From contig NZ_CP040936.1 of the NCBI RefSeq assembly GCF_006352025.1, positions 1,116,001-1,180,000 on the forward strand: a stretch of DNA of 64,000 bases, written 5' to 3'. This stretch comes from Hymenobacter sp. DG01 (lineage in GTDB: Bacteria; Bacteroidota; Bacteroidia; Cytophagales; Hymenobacteraceae). The notes beneath the pieces are model-generated. The model made no database searches. It was not told the origin of the DNA and saw nothing but the letters and a program-made list of their open reading frames with translations. Numbering within the stretch: the stretch's first letter is position 1; each line of letters begins with the position of its first letter. Made by a program: the position numbers and the translations under genes. This document shows positions 24,348 to 31,851 of the stretch, piece after piece.

Positions 24348-25692
24348 CCGCCCCTCCGCCGGCATCCTGCTCCGACTGGTAGCGCTGCTGGCGACCCTGA
24401 GCGGGGCAGGGTACTGGGCGCTGCACGGGCGCGCGGGCTGGGCCGTGCTAGCCGGCCTGCTGCTGGCGGCCCTCACGGTAGAGCTGGCCAGCTACCTGTC
24501 GCGGGGCCAGAGGCAGCTGGCCGACTTTCTGCTGGCGGTGCAGTACCGCGACTTTACCCAGCACTTTGACCCACGGCAGGCGCCCCCCGGCCTGCGGCCC
24601 CTGTACGCGGCGTTCAACCAGCTTAACGCAACATTTCGGGAGCTGCGGGCCGAGAAAGACGCCCAGTTTCACTACCTGCAAACCATCCTGGCGCTGCTCG
24701 ACACCGGCTTGCTGGCCTACGACGCCACAGGGCAGGTTGAGTGGGTGAACGATGCCTTTACGCAGCTGCTGGCCCTGCCGTACCTGAACACCCTGCAGGC
24801 GCTGCAAACGCGCCATACTAGGCTCTACGCGGCAATTAGCCGCGCCACGCCGCATCATTCGCCGGTCGTGGAAATCACCGTCAACCGCCAGGTGCTGCGG
24901 CTGCTGCTCTCGGTTACGCGCTTCAAGCTCCGCGGCCGCGACGTGACGCTGCTGGCAGTCAAAAACGTGACCCACACGCTTGCCAGCACTGAAACCGACG
25001 CCTGGCAGAAGCTGCTGCGGGTGATGACGCACGAAATCATGAACTCGGTAACGCCTATTGCCTCCCTGGCCGATACGCTACGCCGCCACCTGGCCCTGAT
25101 CCAGACGGCTGGCCCGTCGACGGAAACGCCCGGCAGCAGCCCGTTCGACGACGTAGCGGCCGGCCTGAGCATCATCCAGCAGCGCAGTGAGGGCCTGCTA
25201 CGGTTCGCACAGGTCTACCGCAACTTTAGCACCATTGCCACGCCTCAGCTCATGCGCGTGCCGGTCCAGGCCTTGTTTCAGGACGCCCGCACCTTGCTGG
25301 AAAAGCAGTTTGCGCAGCAACACATTCGGGTAGTTATCACGGTGCATCCTGCGGCCCTGGCCGTAGAAGCGGACCGCCAGTTGCTGGAACAGGTGCTCAT
25401 TAACTTGTTGCTGAATGCCATCCGGGCCGTGACGGCCGCTCCCCAGCCCCAGATTCAGTTGCTGGCCCACTTGGACGAGCGCGAGCAGGTAATGCTGGAA
25501 GTTATCGACAACGGCACCGGTATCGCACCGGACCTCCTGGAGAGCATCTTCATTCCGTTCTTCACCACCGACCCTGGCGGCTCTGGTATTGGGCTCAGCT
25601 TAGCCCAGCAAATCATGCAGCTGCACCACGGCAGTATTCACGTGCATTCTGAGGAAGGAGCGGGCAGCCGGTTTCAGCTGCGTTTTCCATAA
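24337..25692 (+). CDS. Sensor histidine kinase, NtrB/NtrY-like
   Basis: A 451-residue kinase partnering the NtrC-type regulator. Two hydrophobic segments near residues 8-25 and 32-48 anchor the N-terminus with almost no periplasmic part, so the signal may be sensed in or at the membrane. A PAS-like domain follows (LDTGLLAYDATGQVEWVNDAF). The phosphoacceptor His is in VMTHEIMNSVTP. The ATPase has LLNAIRA (N-box), DNGTGIAPD (G1), and GSGIGLSLA (G2). The start overlaps the regulator's end, showing translational coupling. Confidence 0.93.
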   Translation: MPFNRPSAGILLRLVALLATLSGAGYWALHGRAGWAVLAGLLLAALTVELASYLSRGQRQLADFLLAVQYRDFTQHFDPRQAPPGLRPLYAAFNQLNATFRELRAEKDAQFHYLQTILALLDTGLLAYDATGQVEWVNDAFTQLLALPYLNTLQALQTRHTRLYAAISRATPHHSPVVEITVNRQVLRLLLSVTRFKLRGRDVTLLAVKNVTHTLASTETDAWQKLLRVMTHEIMNSVTPIASLADTLRRHLALIQTAGPSTETPGSSPFDDVAAGLSIIQQRSEGLLRFAQVYRNFSTIATPQLMRVPVQALFQDARTLLEKQFAQQHIRVVITVHPAALAVEADRQLLEQVLINLLLNAIRAVTAAPQPQIQLLAHLDEREQVMLEVIDNGTGIAPDLLESIFIPFFTTDPGGSGIGLSLAQQIMQLHHGSIHVHSEEGAGSRFQLRFP

Positions 25693-25851
25693 ACCAGGCA
25701 GAGGACGAACCGTTGATGGGCAGCCCAACGGCTCGCGGCCTGTACACCTTGACCTACTCACGAAGGGTGAGAGCTTAGAGTAGTTTTATCCCCCGTTGCT
25801 ACAAGAAGGCCAGGTAGTAGATTGAAGTAGCGGCGCTTACTTGTGAAACTG

Positions 25852-25905
25852 TCATCCTGCGCATGGCGCACATCAAGTGGGGACGAAGGATGAAGGACTT
25901 TCTCC
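25852..25905. repeat. Family A-related single arm
   Basis: GTCATCCTGCGC ... CGAAGGATGAAGGACTTTCT follows the common pattern GTCATCCTGAGC...CGAAGGACTTTCT, but the second arm was not found. Probably a decayed copy. The rest of 25693-25908 shows no gene; CCGTTG/CAACGG around 25709-25731 could form a weak hairpin after the kinase gene. Confidence 0.45.
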
Positions 25906-25908
25906 CTA

Positions 25909-26454
25909 TTACTCGCCAACTCGTCCGTACGGGCTATCCATCTTGTAGCGCCGCTCAAATTCCTCGCGGGAGCAGAGCGACTTTACATCCACCATGCGGT
26001 CCAGGGACAGGATGCCGTCGAGGTGGTCGATTTCGTGCTGGAGCAGTTCGGCTAGGTCGTCCTCGGGGCCGGCATGGGTTTCGTGCCACTGGCCTTGCAG
26101 GTCCTGGTAGCGCACGGTTATCCACTTGTAGCGCTCTACCTGCATGAAGATGGAAAGAAAGGAGAGGCAGGCATCCCAGACGACCAGTTTCTCTGGGCTG
26201 TGGGCCACGATGCTGGGGTTAATGAGCGGCCACACCGGGTGGCCTGGCAGACGCAACAGAATCGCGCGCTGCAGCTCGCCAATCTGGGGCGCGGCAATGG
26301 CCCGGCCGTAGCCCGTGGTTTCGCGCCAGTGGGCCACCGTGTCGGTCAGGTCCGTGACCAAGTTGGCTACTTCCGGGGAGGTAGGGTCGGCTACGGGTTC
26401 GGCTACCGCACGCAGGGTAGGGTGGCCAAGCTGCAGAATGTCGCGGATGGGCAT
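25909..26454 (-). CDS. Peptide deformylase-like protein with variant motif 2
   Basis: Peptide deformylase removes the formyl group from new proteins. This 181-residue protein has motif 1 as GYGRAIAAPQIG and motif 3 as QHEIDHLDG (zinc His residues and catalytic Glu). Motif 2, normally EGCLS, is DACLS: the zinc-binding Cys remains but Glu-Gly is replaced by Asp-Ala. It may be a secondary deformylase next to a standard one elsewhere, or a specialised enzyme. It is a single gene with a family B element upstream. Confidence 0.82.
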   Translation of the reverse strand: MPIRDILQLGHPTLRAVAEPVADPTSPEVANLVTDLTDTVAHWRETTGYGRAIAAPQIGELQRAILLRLPGHPVWPLINPSIVAHSPEKLVVWDACLSFLSIFMQVERYKWITVRYQDLQGQWHETHAGPEDDLAELLQHEIDHLDGILSLDRMVDVKSLCSREEFERRYKMDSPYGRVGE

Positions 26455-26486
26455 GGAGAATCTGGTGTTGAAGCTAAGCTAGAGCT

Positions 26487-26632
26487 AGTTCCCCTGCTTG
26501 GATAAGGAGGGGCTAGGGGTAGTTGAAAAACTAGAGCTAAAAACTAAAGCTAGATTAGATATTAGTTGATATCCAGGTATATCAACCACCCCTAACCCCT
26601 CCTCATCTGAGGAGGGGAACTAGCTTATAGCT
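26487..26632. repeat. Family B element, full copy with decayed left palindrome
   Basis: The left end is CCCCTGCTTGGATAAGGAGG, a worn palindrome, followed by CTAGGGGTAGTTGA. The right end is TCAACCACCCCTAACCC with an intact CCTCCTCATCTGAGGAGG palindrome. It is flanked by CTAGAGCTAG-like sequence on both sides. It lies between two same-strand genes. Confidence 0.75.
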
Positions 26633-26638
26633 CTAGTT

Positions 26639-28087
26639 CTACTCGGAGTGCTTGATGGACTGCACCATCTGGCGCAGCTCCAGGGCGCTGTACACCCGGC
26701 CGCGCGTAATGACTGTGTTGATCTGACGTAAATGAGCAATGTCTTCCAGCGGATTCTGATTGAGCAACACCAAGTCGGCGTCTTTACCGGCCCGGATGGT
26801 GCCGGAACGCTGGTCGGCTTTCAGGAAACGGGCCCCATTGATGGTGGCGGCTTGGAGTGCCTGAGCCGGGGTGAGGCCCGCCTGCACCAGCAGCTCCAGC
26901 TCGCCCAGTAGGGAGGTGCCGGGGTACACGTAGGAGTTGGACGCGCCGCTGTCGGAGCCGGCCAGCAGCGTGACGCCGGCTTGCTGCAGGGCCGGCACCA
27001 GGGTCATGAACTTGGCCGAAAGCTGCTTGTTGAAGGCGCGGGTAGCTGCCGATTGAGCCCGGGCCCCGGCCAGGCGGCGGGCGTAGGTAGCCTGAATTTT
27101 GGGGTCGATGTACGCCAACAGGGTGTCGCGGGAGTGGTCGGTTTCGGGCAGTTCGGCCAGTAGCTTCTGAATGTAGAGCGTAGGCACCACGGCGGTATGG
27201 TTTTTCGCCAGCGTCTGATAGAGGCGGGCGGCCGTAGCCGCGTCGTAGGTGCGGTAAATGGCGGGCAGCACCGCAAACAGGCCCAGGGGCTTGGGTGTGT
27301 TCAGGCTGCGCTGCACGGCCTGAGTGATGCTGTCCTCCCGGTTGGAGCAACCCTTAAACACGTAGTACAAATGCTCCGAAGCATCCAGGCCGCGCTCTGA
27401 GGCTTCGCGTAGGGTAGCGGTGTAGGGCATGTGGCCGGTGGTGAGCATGCCGCGCTTCTGGGCCGCCGCAATTGTGTTAAGAAAAGCCTCCCGCGAGATG
27501 GTACTTTCATAAAGCTTCACGTAATCGACTTTTAGCCGCTGCAGCGAGTCGAGAGCCTTGTCGATCTGCGCTTGATTTTCCACCTCCAGCGAGCCCGCCC
27601 AGAACGCCTTCGGTCCATCGATTTTGGGCCCCGAGGTGTAGATAGTAGGCCCAGCCAGCTGTCCGGCGCGGATCTGCTCCCGCCAGACGAAGATGCTCGG
27701 CGTCAGGTCGCCGCCCGCGTCGCGCACGGTGGTAATGCCGTGGGCCAGGTATAGGGGGAGCAGGTTGCGGTTGGCCGTAATAAGCGAATCACCGCCCCGG
27801 AAGTGCACGTGCATGTCCCAGAGACCCGGAATCAGGTATTTACCGGTGCCATCCACGGTGCGCCTGGAAACAAGGGCCGGGCCGCTGGTGTTGGTTACCT
27901 GCCGAATCTGCCCATTAGCAATTGCTACGGTTTGGTTGGGGCGTACCTGGCCAGTTTCCACATCCACTACGTTGGCGTGGGTGATAACCAGGTCGTAAGC
28001 CGGTTGGCTTCGGTGGCCGGCGCAGCCCGCGACCAGCAGGGGCAGGGTTGCGGCCAGCAGGCGGGGTAGGAGTTTCATGAGGCTCAT
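26639..28087 (-). CDS. Amidohydrolase family lipoprotein
   Basis: A 482-residue metal-dependent hydrolase of the imidazolonepropionase/prolidase-like subgroup, exported as a lipoprotein (lipobox LVAGC, Cys at residue 22 of the long form). A second ATG three codons in is equally plausible. The metal-binding HxH is in GLWDMHVHFRG. Further ligands are likely in LTTGHMP and DASEHLYY, and the Asp in LLAGSDSGA. It lies 9 bp after the NRAMP gene and appears to be the last gene of the pxp operon, so it may supply or process cyclic dipeptide or oxoproline-related substrates. That role is inference. Confidence 0.88.
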   Translation of the reverse strand: MSLMKLLPRLLAATLPLLVAGCAGHRSQPAYDLVITHANVVDVETGQVRPNQTVAIANGQIRQVTNTSGPALVSRRTVDGTGKYLIPGLWDMHVHFRGGDSLITANRNLLPLYLAHGITTVRDAGGDLTPSIFVWREQIRAGQLAGPTIYTSGPKIDGPKAFWAGSLEVENQAQIDKALDSLQRLKVDYVKLYESTISREAFLNTIAAAQKRGMLTTGHMPYTATLREASERGLDASEHLYYVFKGCSNREDSITQAVQRSLNTPKPLGLFAVLPAIYRTYDAATAARLYQTLAKNHTAVVPTLYIQKLLAELPETDHSRDTLLAYIDPKIQATYARRLAGARAQSAATRAFNKQLSAKFMTLVPALQQAGVTLLAGSDSGASNSYVYPGTSLLGELELLVQAGLTPAQALQAATINGARFLKADQRSGTIRAGKDADLVLLNQNPLEDIAHLRQINTVITRGRVYSALELRQMVQSIKHSE

Positions 28088-28096
28088 TTTCTAGTG

Positions 28097-29287
28097 TTAT
28101 TTCCCTAGCTCTGCTACCTGCTCTAGCAGTACGGCGCCGCTCATCCAGGTCATAAGTAGCACGACCAGCACCCCGAATACCGTCAGGGCCAGGGGGTGGC
28201 GGTAGCTGCCTACCACGCTGGGGCGGTAGGCGGCCACGAGCAGGGTGCCCAGGGTGATGGGCAGAATGAAGCCGTTCAGGGCCCCGGCCCAGACCAGCAC
28301 GCTCACCGGCTTGCCTACCCCCACAAATACGAGGGTCGAGAAAATGATGAACCCAATAATCCAGCGGTTTTCGTGGGCGGCAATACCGGGCCGCATCGAC
28401 CTGAGGAAGGAAACCGACGTGTACGCCGAGCCAATAATGGAGGTAATGGCCGCCGCGAACATCACCACCCCAAACAGCTTATAGCCCACCGAGCCAGCGG
28501 CCAGCTGAAACACCGAAGCCGTGGGGTTGCCCTCCTCAATGGCCAGGCCGCGGGCTACTACCCCCAGCGTAGCCAGAAACAACAGCACCCGAATCAGGGA
28601 AGCTACTGATACGCCCATAATGGCACTGCGCGACACCTCGGGCAGGGCTGCTGGGCCTTTTATGTCGGCATCCAGCAGGCGGTGCCCGCCGGAAAAGGTG
28701 ATGTAGCCGCCCACCGTACCGCCCACCAGGGTAATAATGGCCCGGTAGTCGATAGCAGCGGGAACGACGGTGCGCAGGGCGGCTTCGGCCACGGGCGGTT
28801 GGGTAACCACGGCCACGTAGATAATGGCCAGAATCATCACGAGCCCCATAAGCTGGGCGAACCGGTCCATGAGCGGACCGGCCTCGCGTACCAGAAAAAT
28901 GGCAATAGCCAGGCCCGCCGCCAGTACGGCGCACCAGGTTACCGGCAGGCCCGTGAGCACCTCCAGCCCCAGGCCCGCCCCGCCCACGTTGCCGATGTTG
29001 AAGGCCAGCCCGCCCAGCAGAATCAGCAAGGAAATAAAGCCGCCCAGCCCCGGCAGCACGCGGTTGGCAATGTCGGGGGCGCGCAGCTCCGACACGGCAA
29101 TAACCCGCCAGATGTTGAGCTGCACCCCAATATCAATCAGAATAGAGGTCAGGATAACGAAGCCAAAGCTGGCCCCCAACGACTGGGTAAAGACGGTAGT
29201 TTGGGTGAGAAAGCCCGGCCCTACGGCCGAGGTAGCCATCAGAAAGGCGGCGCCCAGCAGCACGCCCCAGTTGCGGGCCGGCCTCAC
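28097..29287 (-). CDS. NRAMP family transporter, YcsG-like
   Basis: A 396-residue membrane protein with about 11 hydrophobic segments. It belongs to the NRAMP superfamily, like Bacillus YcsG, which also sits with ycsF-kipI-kipA. The start is a GTG overlapping the pxpA stop by 4 bp (GTGA). The metal-binding DPGN motif of true Mn/Fe NRAMPs is replaced near the N-terminus by AVGPGFLTQ, so a non-metal substrate is possible. Genomic coupling to 5-oxoprolinase suggests transport related to 5-oxoproline or an amino acid; this is inference. Confidence 0.85.
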   Translation of the reverse strand: MRPARNWGVLLGAAFLMATSAVGPGFLTQTTVFTQSLGASFGFVILTSILIDIGVQLNIWRVIAVSELRAPDIANRVLPGLGGFISLLILLGGLAFNIGNVGGAGLGLEVLTGLPVTWCAVLAAGLAIAIFLVREAGPLMDRFAQLMGLVMILAIIYVAVVTQPPVAEAALRTVVPAAIDYRAIITLVGGTVGGYITFSGGHRLLDADIKGPAALPEVSRSAIMGVSVASLIRVLLFLATLGVVARGLAIEEGNPTASVFQLAAGSVGYKLFGVVMFAAAITSIIGSAYTSVSFLRSMRPGIAAHENRWIIGFIIFSTLVFVGVGKPVSVLVWAGALNGFILPITLGTLLVAAYRPSVVGSYRHPLALTVFGVLVVLLMTWMSGAVLLEQVAELGK

Positions 29288-30063
29288 GCGGAAACTGGCT
29301 GATGGGTACGCACGGCAATGCCTTCCTGCTCCAGCCGCGCCCTAATCTGTTGGGCAAACGCCAGGGCGTGGGCACCGTCGCCGTGCAGGCACACGGTATC
29401 GGCCTGAATGGCGACGTCCGCGCCGGATTGAGCGCGCACTCGCCCTTCCTTCACCATGCGGACCACCTGGCTGATGGCCTTATCGGCGTCTGTAATCAGG
29501 GCGTCGGGCTGGCGGCGAGGCGTGAGCGTGCCGTTGGGCTGGTAGGTACGGTCGGCGAAGACCTCCTGGACGGTGGCCAGGCCCAGCTTTTGGCCGGCGC
29601 TAATGAGGGCGCTGCCGGCCAGCCCGTATAGGCAGGCTTTGGGGTGCACCCGGTACACGGCTTCCGCTAGGGCCTCGGCCAGGGCGGGGTTTACGGCGGC
29701 CATGTTATAGAGGGCGCCGTGGGGCTTTACGTGGTGCACTGTGCCGCCCTCAGCACGCACGAAAGCGGCCAGGGCACCCAGCTGGTACACCGTCATGTCG
29801 TAGGCTTCCTCGGGAGAAACCGCCATTTCCCGGCGGCCGAAGCCTACCAGGTCGGGCAGGCCGGGGTGGGCCCCAATGGCTACTCCGTGCCGCAGGGCCA
29901 GGCGCACGGTGCGCTTCATCACGGCCGGGTCGCCGGCGTGGTAGCCGCAGGCAATGTTGGCGGAAGTCACGAAGGGCAGAATGGCTTCGTCGTGGCCCAG
30001 GGGGTAGGCGCCGAAGCTTTCCCCCATGTCACAGTTCAGATCAACGGCGTAGGGTTGGTTCAT
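29284..30063 (-). CDS. pxpA: 5-oxoprolinase subunit A
   Basis: The LamB/YcsF-family subunit of the ATP-dependent 5-oxoprolinase, which opens 5-oxoproline to glutamate. It has 259 residues. The start [20 protein letters not shown] and [13 protein letters not shown] are the family signatures, and [11 protein letters not shown] is also conserved. It overlaps pxpC by 4 bp (ATGA) at its start and the NRAMP gene by 4 bp at its end, so the operon is translationally coupled. Confidence 0.95.
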   Translation of the reverse strand: MNQPYAVDLNCDMGESFGAYPLGHDEAILPFVTSANIACGYHAGDPAVMKRTVRLALRHGVAIGAHPGLPDLVGFGRREMAVSPEEAYDMTVYQLGALAAFVRAEGGTVHHVKPHGALYNMAAVNPALAEALAEAVYRVHPKACLYGLAGSALISAGQKLGLATVQEVFADRTYQPNGTLTPRRQPDALITDADKAISQVVRMVKEGRVRAQSGADVAIQADTVCLHGDGAHALAFAQQIRARLEQEGIAVRTHQPVSA

Positions 30064-31067
30064 CGATAGTGGAAAAGGGCGAGGCCCCGTTGGAGTTGCT
30101 GAAGGATTTTTTCCTGGTGTAGGTACCAGTAGTGCGCTTCCGTGAGGCTGACCTCCTGAAAGCGCAGCCTACCCCCCGGCGGCACCTGAGCCAGGCGGGA
30201 AAAGTCGGCGGTGATAACCTGCCCGATGCGGGGGTAGCCGCCGGTGGTCTGATGGTCGGCCAGCAAGACGATGGGCGCGCCGGAAGCGGGTACCTGCACG
30301 GTGCCGAATGTAACGGCTGAAGAGAGAATTTCCTGATCGGCGCGGCGCTGCAGTTCCGGCCCGGCCAGCCGGTAGCCCATGCGGTCAGATTGCGGCGTCA
30401 CGGTAAACTCTTCTTCCCAGAAAGCCCGCTGGCTGGCCGGCGTGAACAAGTCGTACTCCGGCCCCCGCAGGGCCCGAATGACCGGCGCCGCTTCTGGCCC
30501 CGGCGTCAGGGTCGGCTCCGGAAACCAGGGCGTAGTGGCCCAGCGCGGGCCGGGTTGTGGCTTGAGCAGCTGCTGATGCAGGCGCTGCCCGGCGGGCGTT
30601 GGGCCGGGGGCAGGCAGCACGTCGCCGGCCCGCAGGGCGCGCCCTGCCAGGCCGCCGATGCCGGCTCGTAGGTAGGTTGATTGGCTGCCCAGCACCGCTG
30701 GCACGGCCAGTCCCCCGGAAAAAGCCAGGTAGGCCCGACAGCCCGCGCGGGCCGGCCCGAAGGCCAGCTCACTGCCGCGCCTGACGGCTACGGGCCGGTT
30801 GAGGGGTAGGGCCTCGCCATCGAGCGTAGCGGAGAGGTGGGCGCCGGTCAGGGCTAGCAGGTGGTCGGCTTCAAACCGAAGGGTAGGCCCCAGCAAGGTA
30901 ATTTCCAGGCCGGCCGCTTCGGGCGAATTTCCTGCCAGCAGGTTGGCTACGCGCAGGGCCAAGGCGTCCATCGGGCCGCTGACAATCACGCCCGCCTGCC
31001 GGTAGCCCCGGCGGCCGCCATCCTGAATGGTGGTGAGCAGGCCCGGCCGAAGAATGCTACAGCTCAT
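30060..31067 (-). CDS. pxpC: 5-oxoprolinase subunit C (KipA-like, biotin-dependent carboxyltransferase fold)
   Basis: A 335-residue subunit that works with PxpB and PxpA. The start is the ATG at 31067 ([19 protein letters not shown]); the frame is open further upstream only as antisense-like low-complexity sequence over pxpB. Signature regions: [30 protein letters not shown], and [11 protein letters not shown] near residue 225. It overlaps the end of pxpB by 11 bp. Confidence 0.93.
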   Translation of the reverse strand: MSCSILRPGLLTTIQDGGRRGYRQAGVIVSGPMDALALRVANLLAGNSPEAAGLEITLLGPTLRFEADHLLALTGAHLSATLDGEALPLNRPVAVRRGSELAFGPARAGCRAYLAFSGGLAVPAVLGSQSTYLRAGIGGLAGRALRAGDVLPAPGPTPAGQRLHQQLLKPQPGPRWATTPWFPEPTLTPGPEAAPVIRALRGPEYDLFTPASQRAFWEEEFTVTPQSDRMGYRLAGPELQRRADQEILSSAVTFGTVQVPASGAPIVLLADHQTTGGYPRIGQVITADFSRLAQVPPGGRLRFQEVSLTEAHYWYLHQEKILQQLQRGLALFHYR

Positions 31068-31800
31068 GTTCCTGCAGGTGCTGGTACTCGGCTTCGGAAA
31101 TGGGCACGAACCGCAGCCGCTGGCCCGCCCGCAGCAAGCTCGGCGACGCGGCCTCGGGCGTGAACAGGCGGCGCGGCGTGCGCCCAATCAGCTGCCAGCC
31201 GCCCGGGGTGGGGAGGGAGTAAATGCCCGTCTGGCGGCCGGCAATGCCCACCGCGCCCGCCGGCACCAGGGGCCGGGGCTGGGTTTTGCGCGGGGCCGCC
31301 AGCCGTTCGTTCATTCCGCCCAGGTAGGGAAAGCCGGGCGCAAAACCAATCATGTACACCAGGTACTCGGGCTCGGTATGCAAGCGGATAACCTCCGCCG
31401 CCGTCAGGCCGGTGTAGCGGCTCAGCAGGTCCAGATCAGGCCCGAAAGCGCCGCCGTAGCACACCGGTATTTCCACCACCGGCGCCGCGTCAGAGGCGGG
31501 CAACTCGGGCAGCTGGTGCAGCAGCTGCCGGAGCGACTCCGAAACGCGTTGGTAGGGGTCTTGCTGGCCGGCCTGGCTCACCACCCACGGGTCGTAGTAC
31601 ACAGTGAGGGTAGTGAAGGCCGGCACGTATTCCAGCAACCCCGGAAACGGGTGGGCATCGAGGCCGGCGCCCACGGCCTGAATGGTGCGGTGCGTGGCCT
31701 CGCTGATACTTTCGCCGAATTGCAGCACCACGGCCGCGTCGCCGAGGGGGTAGAGCTGTACCGGCGTTGGGCCGGAAGGAGGGGGTAGGGGCTGGTCCAT
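31057..31800 (-). CDS. pxpB: 5-oxoprolinase subunit B (KipI-like, allophanate hydrolase subunit 1 fold)
   Basis: A 247-residue subunit, taken from the ATG at 31800 (MDQPLPPPSG). PLGDAAVVLQFG, PVCYGGAFGPDLDLL, and GFAPGFPYLGGMNERLAAPR are the family motifs. It is the first gene of the operon pxpB-pxpC-pxpA-NRAMP-amidohydrolase. The M1 aminopeptidase gene is divergent, and the 51-bp gap must hold both promoters, so the two could be coregulated in peptide or amino-acid recycling. Confidence 0.94.
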   Translation of the reverse strand: MDQPLPPPSGPTPVQLYPLGDAAVVLQFGESISEATHRTIQAVGAGLDAHPFPGLLEYVPAFTTLTVYYDPWVVSQAGQQDPYQRVSESLRQLLHQLPELPASDAAPVVEIPVCYGGAFGPDLDLLSRYTGLTAAEVIRLHTEPEYLVYMIGFAPGFPYLGGMNERLAAPRKTQPRPLVPAGAVGIAGRQTGIYSLPTPGGWQLIGRTPRRLFTPEAASPSLLRAGQRLRFVPISEAEYQHLQEHEL

Positions 31801-31851
31801 CGGAGGGTTTGCGTTACCTTGGGTGTTCGACCTGATGGAATTTCTCTCGGA

